DNA of 64,000 nucleotides. Origin: Desmodesmus armatus. Lineage: Eukaryota; Chlorophyta; Chlorophyceae; Sphaeropleales; Scenedesmaceae. Shown one piece after another: positions 46,801 to 57,184 of this stretch. Numbering within the stretch: position 1 is the stretch's first letter; the number at the start of each line of letters is the position of its first letter. The stretch spans positions 87,680 to 151,679 of the forward strand of contig VIIQ02000014.1 of NCBI GenBank assembly GCA_007449985.2, in the 5' to 3' direction. The translations under genes were made by a program, and so were the position numbers. The notes beneath the pieces were generated by a model. That model ran no database searches, was not told the DNA's origin, and saw nothing but the letters and a program-made list of their open reading frames with translations.

Positions 46801-49800
46801 TACACCCAAACCTACAACAGCACCTGCTCACTGCTCAGTCCCTTGATGGAAGGGCCAGCTGCCAAGCATGCCCTGCTGCTGGTGCTGGTGCACGCCAAAA
46901 AAACTGCCGGCAAGTCACCCCCAGCTCATCCCTATGCAAGCCTTGCATTTCCTCCCTGTCTACCACCGTTGCATGATGGCATACTGACTAACAGGGGCAT
47001 CCGAGCCAGCACCACGCAGCACACGTCAACACCTCTAGCAGCACTTGCTGCTCTGCTCCCATCCCCTTCTCAACCACAACACAACTGAACAAAAAACTGT
47101 GTACACCTCTCCCCTCCTTACCAGCGAATGGACCCACAGAGCGCGCACGGCTGGTGGCACAGGTGCATGCTGACAAACCTTCAGTGCCCCCCCCCCCCCC
47201 TCCCCTGGGCCGCCCCCCAGTGCGATGCTTCACACCTGAGCACCCCCCCCCCCAGAATGGGCTGCCCTTACAAAAGAACTGAGATACGATTGGGTTGGCA
47301 ACGCCTGTACTTTGTGTTTTTTTGGGGGGGGGGGGTGTTGAGTGGCCAGGAGCCGGTTGGTATGAGTGCAATACTTCACACCTGAGCACCCCATGATGCA
47401 GCCTGTTTGCCCGAGTAGCTGAGCCAGCAACACGCAGCCCACACCCACACCTACAGCAGCACCTGCTCATCGGCCCCATCTCCCCAACGGAAGTGACGCA
47501 AACAAAAGGCCCGCCTCTTGATACGGGTGCGTGCAAACAGGCTGAAGCCGCATACCCCCCCCCCCCCCCGGGCGCAGGCTTTGCAGCCCTTCCCTCCTAG
47601 CTCTACATGACGATGTGCTGTATGACTGAATGCATGTCGCACACACCCACACCTACAGCAGCACCTGCTCATCCCCTCCAATGTCCGACTTGACCTGGAT
47701 AGAGTTGACCACGCCCAGCTGCAGGTGCTGGTGCGAGCGGACATGCCTGCTAGCGCAGCATCACCCCTCCCCACCCTGCAGGCCTTGCACCCCTTCCCTC
47801 CTGCTGTTGCACGGTGGTGTGCTGCATCACTAACTGCAAGCCGCACAAACCCACACCTAGAGCAGCACCTGCTCACTTCTCTTTGCCTCTACGAGACAAC
47901 AACAAGCGAGCATGCTCTGCTATTGGTGCTGGTGCAAGCGGACACGCCTGCTAGTGCCCTTCCACCCTGTAGGCCTGAAACGCCTTCTCTCATGTTGTTG
48001 CATGATGGTGTGTTATGACTAAAGCACCTGAGCAAGCTGCATGCCACACACACACACACGCACTTTCAGCAGCACCTGCTCATCTGCTCCTTGTCCCCAG
48101 ATGACAACAGGAGTTGAGCATGCCCTGCTGTTGATGCGGGTGGATGCTACTGAAGTATGCTAGCGCTCATCACCCTGCAACCCCCCTTGCTCGGGCCTTG
48201 CACCCCTTACTCTCCTGATGTTGCATGATGCTGTGCTGACTATATGCATCTGTGCAAGCTGCATGTCACACACACATGCACTTACAGCAGCACCTGCTCA
48301 TCTACTGCTTGCCTCATCTACTGCTTGCCTCTGAACAGGTGCTTCCAATCCCAGAGTTGCATAATAATTGCTGCATGACGCGATGCATCTGTGCAAACGG
48401 CATGCCGCACACACCCACACCTACAGCAACACGTGCTCACATGCCCCTCTTTCCGGTGGACAGCAGGAAAAGTGAGCACGCCCTGCTGTTGGAGCTGGTG
48501 CATGCCAACACAGCCTACTGGGGCCGCATCACCCCTCCCCACCCTGCAAGCCTAGCACCCATTCACTCCTAGCCATGCAGAATGGTGTGGTTGACTAAAT
48601 GCATATATGCAAGTTGCATGTCGCACACCCCCACTGCTACAGCAGCACGTGCTCACCCGTTCCATCCAGGAGGTGGAAGGCTGTGAGTACGCCCAGCTGC
48701 AGGTGCAGAAGCATGCCAACATGCCTGCAGATGCGCAATCCCCCTCTCCCCCCCCCCCTCCCCCACACACACACACCACCCCTGCAGGCCATGTAGCTGT
48801 TCAGTCCCAGTGCGGTGCATGACAACTGCATCTGAGCGCACGGCGCATCACACAAACCTACACCTGCAGCAGCACCTGCTCATCCGTTCTTGCTTTCTGA
48901 TTCCAGACAGGTAGCAACAGGATTGAGCATGCCCTGCTGTTGGTCCGGGTGCATGTCAACAAGCCTGCTGGTGCGCCCCCCCCCCCCCCCCCCCCCCCCC
49001 CCCGGCCGTCCCGTCTTGTCTCCAGGCCTTTCACACCCTCTCTCCTAGCGTTGCATGATAGTGCGCACCAAGGATGACAAGCTGCATCTGAGCTGACGGC
49101 ATGTTGCACTGATTCCAGACAGGTAGCAACAGGATTGAGCATGCCCTGCTGTTGGTCCGGGTGCATGTCAACAAGCCTGCTGGTGCGCCCCCCCCCCCCC
49201 CCCCCCCCCCCCCCGGGCCGTCCCGTCTTGTCTCCAGGCCTTTCACACCCTCTCTCCTAGCGTTGCATGATAGTGCGCACCAAGGATGACAAGCTGCATC
49301 TGAGCTGACGGCATGTTGCACACACCAACACCCACAGCAGGACCTGCCCATCCGCCCCTTGTCTTGACACAAAAAAAAAGAAACGGAAAACAAGCATGCC
49401 CTGCTGCTGGTGTTGCTGCAGGCCAACAGAGCCTGCTGCTGCCAAATCATCCCCCCCCCCCCCGTCCGTCCTGCAGGCCTTGCGCCCTTTCTCTCCTAGC
49501 GTTCCAGGGTGGTGTGATGCATGGCACACACCCACACTTACAGCAGCACCTGCTGACCCACTCCATCCAGGAGGTGGAGAAGGGGCAGCACGTCCTGCTG
49601 TTGATGCTGGTGCATGCCAACATGCCTTCAATCCCCCCCCCCCCTGCTCGTCTACCCCTTCCCCTCAAGGTATGGGAAATGAACATGCCCTGCTATGGTG
49701 TTGTTCCAGGCAAACACAAGCCTACCAGAGCATGCGCAGCCTGGCCAGCCCTCTTGTACAAATCTCATCGTCAGGAATCAGCAGCGCGCAGCACCCCCCC

Positions 49801-52221
49801 CCCCCCCCCCCCCCCACCCCAGGCACACCTGCTGGCCCCCAACCTGCCCTCGTCCCGCACCGCCCTCTTGGTCTCTAACAACTGGCACCCCCTGCGCATT
49901 TGCTGGCCCCCACCCCAACCTCGTCCCTGGGTACGCCCACGCCTCTCCGGCCGCTCGCTGTAACGGTCGGCCTCAATGCCGCCACCCCGCCCTCTTCCCC
50001 CCCTCTTCCCCCCACCCCATGTGCACTGCTGGCCCCCAGCTTGCCCTCGTCCCGCTGAATGCACACGACCCGCTCAAGCTGCCGCTGTCACCACCACCTT
50101 CAAACTACACTCTCACAGTTCAACACCACTCTCTGCCACCCCCCCCCTTCCTGCACACACCACCCCATGCGCACCTGCTGGCAACCCGACCTCGTCCCAC
50201 GGTATGCCCACCACGCCCCGCTCCGGCCGCTCGCCATAGCGGTCTGCCTCCATGCCGCCGCCTCGCCCGCCCGGCCTGAAGCCGCCTGTGCCACCCTCAC
50301 CAGGAGGGCACGCCACGTGGGCGTGTCGCCGCCTGCAGCAGCAGCAGTGGCGGCAGTGAGAGCATAAGTGCACAGCCAGACTGATGTTACAGAGTCTTGC
50401 ATAAGCTTTGTGGGTGCCTGCTCCACTGCTGGCTGGCATGTCACTGCTGTGCTGTGCTGTGCTGCAAGCCATCTGTGCAATGGTGGCAGCGCATGCCCCG
50501 TAGAAACACACAAGGGGGGTTGTACACCCTGCGCTCAACCTCCCAGCCAGTATACTTGCAGCACCAGAAGGAAGTATGTGCCAGCAGCATGTCAGCGGCA
50601 ACCAAAGCTCAGTGTTCGTGTCTGTCCTGCCAGCCCGCAACCATGCACACATGCAGTTCCACAGTCACTTGCAGGACAGGCCCCAGCAGTCAGCCACGCA
50701 CGTCCCCACTTCTGCTGCTTGTCATCCCTCCGCCAGCTGCTGCATGCTGCAGGTGCCCCTAACCCATGTACGCCTCCATCCTGCTAGGCTACTTCTGCTA
50801 GGCTACTTCTGCTAGGCTGCTTCTAGAGTGCTACGTTGATGCTGGATTTGCTTGCAGCAGCGCCCACCCCCCAAAGAGCCGTCACTCACGTCCCCACTTC
50901 TCCTGCTTATCATCTGGCCGCCAGCGCCCACGAGCTGCAGGAGAGTCCCGAGCGGGGGGCAGCTCCACCCGCTCAGCACGGTCAGCACGATCCCAGCGGT
51001 CAACAGCACGGTCGCGCTCAGCTGCAGGAAAACGGGCGGGAAACACAGCAGTCAAGGTGCTACGCTGCCGGCTGGACGGTGGGAAGCATCCTGAGCTATC
51101 CAACACATGGGAGACGCTACCAACCCCTTGTGCTTGTCTGCATGGCCTTGCTGCTTTCAATGCCTGACAACCCCGTGCGCTTGGAATGAGCCATGCTCAG
51201 GTCGAACAACGATGTGGGAGAGCTCATTGTTCAGCCTGCCATGCCTTACAGCAGTCGTTTGGTTCAGTCACACCAGCTAGCACAAGTGCTGCACTTCATG
51301 ATGTCACCAAGTGGCAACACCATCTGGTGGCATTATGAAAGGCAGCATATGGTGCTTCACAGGTGCGCGACTGAAGCAGACGACTGCTGCATTCTATGCT
51401 AGGCCGAACAAAGAGCTCCATTCACAGAGGGCACCAGTAAGGATAGACAGCTGGGCAAGACTACTGACACACCTCCGTGGATGCAAAAAAAGAGGTGTGC
51501 TGGAAACAGCTGCTGTGTGCATGCAGCTGCTGTACTGCTTGCTTAAGCAATTGCTTTGCATGATGCTGGTGTTGGCACACACCACCAGCAGGAACCCCGC
51601 CTGATCGTGTCCGCCAGTGCTACTGCTGCTGTTGCAGCAGCAGTTGCATGGGGTGTCACCAGCTGCTCCTGCAACATCCCCCGTGCACCGGAGCTGCTGA
51701 TCTGGCCAATTCATGGAAATAACAAACCCATGAAACCGTTAACGTACCTGCAGGGAAGACAGAGGGCCTCTCCTGAGCAGCACCACCCCACTCCCTTTCT
51801 CCCCCAGGCTTCCACCTGCAGATCATCAGCACAGCTGTCTCGGGCAAGCTCGATCGCAGCCGAGACATACGAACAAACCATTAAAGCTGATAAGCTGACC
51901 TGCCCGTGTCGCGAGGCAAGCGGCCACCGCCCAGGCCACGCTCGTCTCCATCTGCTTCTGCCGCCCAGCGAGCAGCCTGTCGAAGGGTTCATGACCCCAC
52001 TTTGTTTCCTTCCTTTCCTCATCCTTCTCCGTGGGACCCCATCTGTCCCACTTGCCCTCGCGGCCTGCTGCTGGGGATGCTGCTTGCTGCTTGAGGCCTG
52101 CTGCCCCATCCGTGCCAGCTGCTGCTGCCCCTGCCCCTCGGTTGAGCAACCATTGAGGGGTGAGTGAGGAGGGTAGCTCCTGACTCTTGTCTCTCAACAT
52201 GCTGAGAAGGTCAGACTTGAT
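28821..52221 (-). CDS. GYF-domain protein (GIGYF / plant EXA1-like), many exons
   Basis: GYF proteins bind proline-rich partners and repress translation. Exons supported by splice sites and phase: 52221-51900, 51815-51748, 51021-50890, 50285-50175, 45987-45920, 45452-45350, 44927-44882, 44582-44511, 43558-43084, 41575-41426, 41118-40232, 40036-39594, 37519-37369, 31010-30258, 29655-29491, 28957-28821. Landmarks in order: LTPQWLLNRG (N terminus); RG-rich segments with RWRPDDKQEKWG; WFYKDPNGNQQGPF joined across an intron to EQGFFPVDTLPI (the GYF domain, GFF instead of GYF); VAPW and SLREIQEEE; DDGLFWDY; FASWCRSQMLALNG and SNSEIAEYC; a lysine-rich end and an acidic QEDDDE tail. Single-base frame breaks occur near 51986 and 30669. 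Exons between 50175 and 45987, and any exon 5' of 52221, are unresolved. Confidence 0.85.
29340..29395 (-). repeat. Duplicated donor edge of the penultimate GYF exon
   Basis: Copy of 29480-29520 (the end of exon 29655-29491) with its own GTACGT donor. Short direct repeats of ATTCCCGATGATACA follow at 29395-29450. Confidence 0.7.
30016..30090 (-). repeat. Duplicated end of exon 31010-30258
   Basis: Repeats 30254-30323 (GLDSNSEIAEYCQMV and the donor) 236 bp downstream. It keeps an open frame and a GTGGGT donor, so alternative splicing into it is conceivable. Confidence 0.8.
31195..32040. repeat. Intronic tandem repeat, period about 255 bp
   Basis: Four copies of a unit containing AATGCAGAGCATGTGGTGAT begin near 31195, 31454, 31708 and 31960 (periods 259, 254, 252). 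They lie in the 6.4-kb intron 37369-31010 of the GYF gene. Confidence 0.85.
32341..37270. repeat. Intronic satellite array grading from 162-bp to longer monomers
   Basis: A regular block (32341-33010) repeats every 162 bp with the motifs GTCACCACAGCTG and AAGCCCCAAGCAGGGGGCTA. Further right, related but more diverged monomers continue to 37270 (for example CACCGCAGCTGGGG, then GTGAGGT, then GGCCCCAAGC, then TTGTGCAATAT and GGCTAGCTGCATC). Spacing varies from about 120 to 260 bp. The array fills most of one GYF intron and is interrupted by the foldback element at 35346-35600. Confidence 0.8.
35346..35600. mobile_element. Foldback (hairpin) element in the GYF intron
   Basis: The ends are inverted repeats over 54 bp with about four mismatches (shared core GCAAATTTGGGGGTTGGTCA). 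Pairing continues inward, less perfectly, to a central CTGCGC/GCGCAG tip at 35463-35480. The whole 255 bp therefore folds into one long hairpin. No clear target duplication is visible. It could be a MITE, a source of small RNAs, or both. Confidence 0.8.
37480..38065 (-). repeat. Five tandem copies of an exon 5' edge
   Basis: The acceptor (CTGCAG) and first codons of exon 37519-37369 (EVLKARLGNVGRTG) recur at about 37643, 37773, 37945 and 38053, spaced 108-172 bp. The copies keep the CTGCAG acceptor and most of the frame. Only the innermost joins the rest of the exon. Confidence 0.88.
38340..39580. other. Segment bounded by AT-rich inverted sequences
   Basis: 38352-38382 and the inverse of 39549-39580 share a pattern of TAG, ATTATA, TTATA and TTATAA blocks. 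Both are islands of high A+T in GC-rich surroundings. This may mark an inserted element of about 1.2 kb, but A+T richness alone could produce the match. Confidence 0.25.
41996..42134. ncRNA. Near-perfect 139-nt hairpin, candidate small-RNA precursor
   Basis: Arms 41996-42062 and 42069-42134 pair over 66 positions with four mismatches and one bulge, around a 6-base loop (AGGGAC). It sits in the GYF intron between exons 43558-43084 and 41575-41426. A smaller palindrome (GTGTGAC/GTCACAC, 41960-41974) lies just outside. Arm length and near-perfect pairing resemble algal miRNA or siRNA hairpins and foldback MITEs alike. No evidence of processing can be seen in sequence alone. Confidence 0.6.
42341..43180 (-). 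repeat. GYF-domain exon end in four tandem copies
   Basis: The exon end coding the first GYF half recurs with starts at 43081, 42824, 42589 and 42341 (spacing 257, 235, 248). The first (from 43084) reads WFYKDPNGNQQGPF and is the one that fits. The second has lost the aromatic triad (IIVKDA) and reads GPC for GPF. The third is nearly perfect but has TAG in place of the Lys codon (WFY-stop-DPNG). The fourth reads WLYKDPDGNQQGPFSRLALL right after a TAG that could serve as an acceptor. Confidence 0.9.
43735..43805 (-). repeat. Duplicated 5' edge of the GYF exon
   Basis: Copy of the acceptor and first 12 codons (GISSDELGEIWK) of exon 43558-43084, lying 240 bp upstream in the intron. The acceptor (TATACAG) is identical. 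Confidence 0.85.
44060..44346 (-). repeat. Two extra copies of the exon 44582-44511 donor edge
   Basis: The end of exon 44582-44511 (GKEGKELPLPR and GTAAGT donor) recurs at 44290-44330 and 44070-44110, each with a GTGAGT donor. Only the first has the matching acceptor and the HLEDLLEV start. Confidence 0.8.
45235..45780 (-). repeat. Duplicated edges of two RG-rich GYF exons
   Basis: 45247-45290 copies the end of exon 45452-45350. Both copies read ALGRxHxGLxGEG or similar in one shared frame, which supports that frame. 45600-45770 is a diverged copy of 45770-45945, including the donor edge of exon 45987-45920. Confidence 0.7.
46010..49660. repeat. Exon-like tandem array, about 15 copies, 200-240 bp period
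   Basis: Copies centre on CAGCAGCACCTGCTCA (near 46118, 46352, 46590, 46818, 47036, 47456, 47663, 47861, 48068, 48288, 48421, 48637, 48866, 49335, 49543), then GAGCATGCCCTGCTGTTGGT and CATGCCAACA, then CCTGCAGGCCTTGCACCCCT. Each motif is framed by splice-like CAG and GT signals on one strand or the other. A few copies (47668-47760, 48640-48730, 49545-49630) have coding-like interiors; the rest are decayed. The array lies where the GYF gene lacks an exon (between 50175 and 45987), so one copy may be that exon. Confidence 0.8.
48899..49322. repeat. Recent 212-bp tandem duplication inside the array
   Basis: 48899-49110 and 49111-49322 are near-identical, including a long C tract in each (about 28 C). 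Only C-run length and the last bases differ. Confidence 0.92.
49780..50060 (-). repeat. Diverged copy of exon 50285-50175
   Basis: The minus strand reads IEADRYSERPERRGRTQGRG, a relative of MEADRYGERPERG in the assigned exon. Most differences fall at third codon positions, so this copy may have been, or still be, coding. Its splice edges are unclear. Confidence 0.5.
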
Positions 52222-53778
52222 CTATGGGCAAGGGAGACTGCTGTGGGGAACAAAAGAGAACGACAAAGATGATCGACCAGAGCCAGATAACGCTAATGCA
52301 ACTGCGCCAGTCTCCAAGGATGCTTGCAGAACTATTGCAGGACATCCAGCAGGACTTCTGCAACCGCCTTACGTCACCAACCGCGCAGGACTCGGATATA
52401 CGAGGCTGCTGGCCCTTGATCGAGCATACATTGCTTTATTTATGGTGTCGGTGTTCATGTACTTTCCTTTGTACAGTGAAACGCCAACAATCCACCAGCA
52501 GTGCTGGTTGATCGACATCACTGGGACCAGAGAGGCTGGCCAACAGCCAAAGCAGGGTTAGTGACAGTTCAAAGTTACACATCTGGAAATCAGAGACTGT
52601 CTACACACTGTATGACCCCTGTGCAAGCCGTCAGCATGCCCTGGAGTGCTCCCCGACCCCCCAACACCCCACGCTGATGCAGCAGAGCGTTGACCTAGTA
52701 GGATTGCTGCTTGAGTGTACACTAACCTACCTGCACTTCCGTGTTGCCCTCCGAGTGTGTGTGTAGCAGGCAAGGAGCTGCGCCTCCATTGCCGTGCAAA
52801 GGCACCCTTGCATACACCAACAGTGCCCCGCACCCCCCCCCCCCCCCGGGGTCCTTCCATTCCGTTCTTGCCCACTCCCCTCTGGACCTGATGTCTGGGC
52901 GAGGGCCTCCTTGGGAGATCCCTGTATTCCTGGATCACAACTCAGCCCTGGATCCCTGCCCCCCCCCCCCCTCCCTCGCCCCCGTTGCCCCCATTTCTGC
53001 AGCTGCATCCCCCCCCCTCCCCCCCCCCCCCCCCTCAACCAGCCCCAATAGCTCAGCCTCGAGTCAAAAAGCTTTCGTATGTGTGCACACAAAACCAGCG
53101 CTGGTGTTCATCAGTACTTCATGAGGCATGCCAGGATCACCCTTGCCCCCCCCCCCCCCCCCTGCTCACCCCCGTTTCCTGCAGCTAGCCCCCCCCCCCC
53201 CCCCCAGCCCCCGCTCCCCCCCCCTCCCCCCCTTCAAACAGCCCCCATAGCTCAGCCTCGAGTTGAAGAACAGCTTGCCTATGTGTGCACACAAGACAAA
53301 CACTACACACAGTGTGTTCATCAGTACACTTCAGGAGGCATGTCAGGACCACGACACAGATGGGCTGGTCAAGCAGCTGGGGGGGGGGGGGTAGGGGGGA
53401 GGGGGAGGAGTAGGGGGGAGGGGGGGGGGGGAGGGGGAGGGGGGGGGCCTTGTGGGGGGGAGGGGGGGGGGGGGTGGCCTTGTGGGGGGGGGGCGGAGGG
53501 GGGCCTTGTGACCATCTAGAGTATTGTCTAGATCTGCCCCTCTGTTGCTGCTTGCGCAACCATTGTCTGTGTTGCTGCTGTCAGGGCAGTCTTGCATAAG
53601 TGGCACACTGAGTCTACCAACTACTGACAGTAGTGCAGCCTGCTGTACAGTGCGACATTGGTGTTGTGCACCACTGTCACATGTTCACTGTGCTGATACA
53701 CACAAGTGATGTCCATGGAGTAGTGAGTACACATGAACAAATTACATAACCCAATGCTGATGGCACCAGCACTGTTTC
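52222..53778. other. Intergenic, with a tandem duplication and a G-rich block
   Basis: 53036-53142 and 53234-53353 are diverged direct copies (shared core CTCAGCCTCGAGT, then TATGTGTGCACACA). 53379-53510 is almost entirely G on the plus strand. No exon is assigned; a 5' leader exon of the GYF gene could lie here. Confidence 0.4.
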
Positions 53779-53797
53779 AAACCCTAAACCCTAAACA
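53779..53797 (-). repeat. Interstitial telomere-type motif
   Basis: Two CCCTAAA units (AAACCCTAAACCCTAAACA) lie just left of the dispersed element copy 2. This is the TTTAGGG telomere type reported in several green algae and plants. Two units are too few for a chromosome end. Confidence 0.5.
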
Positions 53798-53826
53798 CAG
53801 CCACGGCAACAACTGTACCGGTATAT

Positions 53827-54733
53827 TGGATCGAAACCTATAGGTTGAGAGCCTAATACGTTGCTAAGGTCACACCGCCACACATGACAGCCAAAAAGTT
53901 GTCTACATTCCGTTCCCAAAAGTGCCGCACGCAGCCCTGGCGGGGTGATTCCGAATAAAAATAGGACAAAGATCGTATTGAGAATAGTGAGAAACGTGGT
54001 CTACGCTGGTGCTGGGATATCGCAACTGCCATCAGCCCATCCCAAAACCATCGCAAACTGGACACCCCACACGATATTCATGTGTATTTATCGGCAACGT
54101 CTGGCCCACGTGTGATCAGCGAAACTGCGTGGTTGCAAAGACACCGAACCTATATACATGAACAGTATCCTTGCATGGCAACGAACGTGAGCTGAGCCTT
54201 TGAGAAGCATGTACATTGCATTAACTGCATCGTAATACCCTTTTGGTAAGGCATGAACGCGCCCTGTAGCTTCGAAATTATGAGGACAGGCGATCGGTTG
54301 CGAGATGCGCAGACAACTGTCATCCAACGTTGGACCGCGCATGACTGACTTTTGCGAACAAACGCAAAAAGCAATTTGCGGTGCTGCTGTGTGATCGAGA
54401 GTGCATAAAAGCCCCGCTGTGTTCATTTTAGCCTGTCAAGCTGCAGGCGCAGCAGCACCCCAGCAGCAGCACGCCCAACAGCAACTGTGCCGCAGCTGTA
54501 CAGGAGCAAAACAACTGCACTACGCCTCCTCCGACTTCTAGAGCTCAACTCAATCTGCTATGTTCATCCCAGCCTGACACATGGGAGCAGCTGGTACCGC
54601 TTGCAGCGGCAGCAGTGCTGGGCACCCCAGCAGCAGTACCCCAGCAGCAGCAAGTGTGCAGCAGCTTGACAGCAGCAGAAATGCAGTACCGCCTCCCCTG
54701 ATCCCCCAAACAAAGTTGGGCAGGTTCGATCCA
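53827..54733. mobile_element. Dispersed non-autonomous element, copy 2
   Basis: Same orientation and order as 18810-19749. The left end is TGGATCGAAACCT and the right end its inverse with one base missing. Shared blocks include GCGGTGCTGCTGTGTGATCG and CACTGACGCCACCTGGGCGT. Substantial divergence between the copies indicates an old family. Confidence 0.7.
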
Positions 54734-55815
54734 GCACTGACGCCACCTGGGCGTTAGCCGTTCTATTGTGGCTAAGCTACATGCACAAACCAGCCTCAGC
54801 CTACTGCCGCATAGTGACACTGATATTATGGGCACTGCTGATGCTTTTTGCACCAAGCTGAGCTCAAAGTTATGGACCAGCAACAACAACTGCGGCACAC
54901 ATGCAAAGAGCAAAGCAGCATACAGTAGCAGCACAGCTTGAACCACAACTCCTTCCTAAGTCAAGCATGGCAGCAGCAGCAGCAACGCATGCCAGAATGG
55001 CAAAGTCGCAAACATATGCAGCTTGCACATACAAACCAAGCTAGACCTGCAGACAGTGCTGATAAAAAATAACAGCTGGTGCCTCTTATTACAGTACTGG
55101 CGAGATCTGAAATGTCCAGTGGCACTGAACTTTGTCCAGCAACAAGAGCATGCAATGAAGCTGCATGGCGCTGTAGCACAATCCAACCATGGCGTGGATC
55201 CCACGGCATGTTTTGGCACACTATCTATACTGCGGCAGCAAAGCAATCGTCCCTTGCAAGGGATAGGCAAGTGGCATTATTCAGGCACAACCCACCAGCC
55301 AGGCCCAAGCTGGCCCAGGGAATCTACTATCCGCGTCGCGAATACATACAAGTCAGTTTCCAAACACATGTACATGACTAAGTGCTGTAGCTGACCTCAC
55401 GACAATGCATCACCAAGCCAACTCCCTGCAAGGACGATCAGTGCTCCTAATGTAGTGACCCACCCAGCCTGGGACTGAAGCAGGATTCACAGTGCTGCAG
55501 CTGACCTCAAGACATTGCAACACCAGAAAAAAAATTGCAACACCAGGCAACAAATCCCCAGTGGCTCAGCCCTTGCATGGCTCAGCTCTTGCAGCCGCTG
55601 CAGCTCACAGTGCTTTTAGCAAAGTGACCGGTACCCACCCGTCCCAGCATGGGAGTTGAAGCAAGGATCAAGAAACAATGCTGCTGCCATCAAGGCTGAG
55701 CACCTGCCAACATGCACGATGCAGTTCAGGCTGAACTTTCCTCAGGAAGTTCAACCTTTTCCTGTTCCTTGTGAAGTTCACTCCTGCTTGCAGACCTTAC
55801 TGGCTGCAAGCACCC
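54734..55815. other. 3' flank of the PhoX gene, nothing recognised
   Basis: No exon or RNA is recognised. A TGTAA on the minus strand near 55093 is the nearest candidate polyadenylation signal, more than 700 bases past the stop. Confidence 0.35.
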
Positions 55816-57153
55816 TCAGCTTCTCTCCTGCAGTGCCGGGAGCGTCAATGGCTCCAGGGGCAAAGTCCAGAGACCCAGCAACAGAGTCAGCGGGCAGGGG
55901 CCGATGTATCCAACATAGCCCCGCATGGCCTCCTCCTGCAGAACAGCAGCAGCAGCAGCAGCAGCAGAGGCAGTTACGTTATCTACCGCGGTGCCTGGGG
56001 GGTCAATTGCTCCAGGGGCAAAGTCAAGGCCCCAGCAACAGAGTCAGCGGGCAGGGGCCAATGTAGCCAACATAGCCCCGCTGGCCTCCTCCTGCAGAAC
56101 AGCAGCAGCAGCAGCAGCACCAGTAACACTATGTCATGCGGTGCCTGAGCATGGCCCATGGCCCCCCCTGGAGTCATCAAGTTGATGACTCCAGGGGCAA
56201 CATGCAGGAACCCAGCGACAGCATCAGGGGGCAGGGGCGAAGGCCCCCCCCCACCCCACCCCCCGCCCCCCACCCCCCACCTGCTAGCCCCCACCCCCTT
56301 CCCCACCCCCACCCTAGGCCTGGCCTGCACCACCACCACCTGCCGGCACCCCACCGCCAACACCAATCAGCTGCTACCCCCCCCCCCCTCTTCCCACACA
56401 CCACCCACACCCCACATAGTGCCCCGAACCTATCAACAGCCCCCCCCCCCCCCCCCCCCCCCACACACACACACCTCTTGTGTGTCCCTGGGAATCTTCT
56501 CTCCCTCAAAATCCAGGGGGTGCTGTACTGCCCATGTGAGGTAAGCCCTGCCACCCCGGGTTGTGACCCTACAGGCTGTAGGGAAAACACACCCTTTTCC
56601 CCGGCATCAGTAAGAGCGGTCCCCCACCTTACCCCCCCCCCCTCCCCTCAGCACCCCAGCACCCCCCCCCCCCCACACACACACCTCTTGTGCGTCCCTG
56701 GGAATCTTCTCTCCCTCAAAGTCCAGGGGTGCTGTGCAGCCCATGTGATGTAAGCCCTGCCACCCGACCACTGCAGGGAGGGACCAGTCACCTCAGCACC
56801 AGTGGGGACATCCATCCCCCCCCCCCCCACGCATCTGCCTGCACCCCCCCCCCCCCCCCCCACACCACCCACACCCCACATAGTGCCCCGAACCTATCAG
56901 CAGCCCCCCCCCACACACACACACACCTCTTGTGCGTCCCTGGGAATCTTCTCTCCCTCAAAGTCCAGGGGGTGATGTGCAGCCCATGTGAGGTAAGCCC
57001 TACCACCCGACCACTGCAGGGAGGGCCAGTCACCTCAGCACCAGTGGGGACATCCATCCCCCCCCCCCCCCCACGCATCTGCCTGCACCCCCCCCCCCTC
57101 AACACCACCCCCACACCCCACATAGTGCCCCGAACCTATCAACAGCCCCCCCC

Positions 57154-57184
<31 letters not shown>

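Noticed and set aside
46010..49660. A CRISPR-like array
   Set aside because: Units are 200-240 bp, diverged, without short identical repeats and unique spacers, in a eukaryotic gene.
52224..52511. A 95-residue plus-strand frame without low complexity
   Set aside because: No signal, domain or start context, and it abuts the GYF gene's first supported exon on the other strand.
53779..53797. A chromosome end
   Set aside because: Only two telomere-type units, with genes continuing on both sides.
55778..55815. PhoX stop at 55778 in the frame reading DFAPGAIDAPG
   Set aside because: The upstream phase and the synonymous changes in GYVGYIGP between exon copies favour the frame that stops at 55816; kept only as an alternative.
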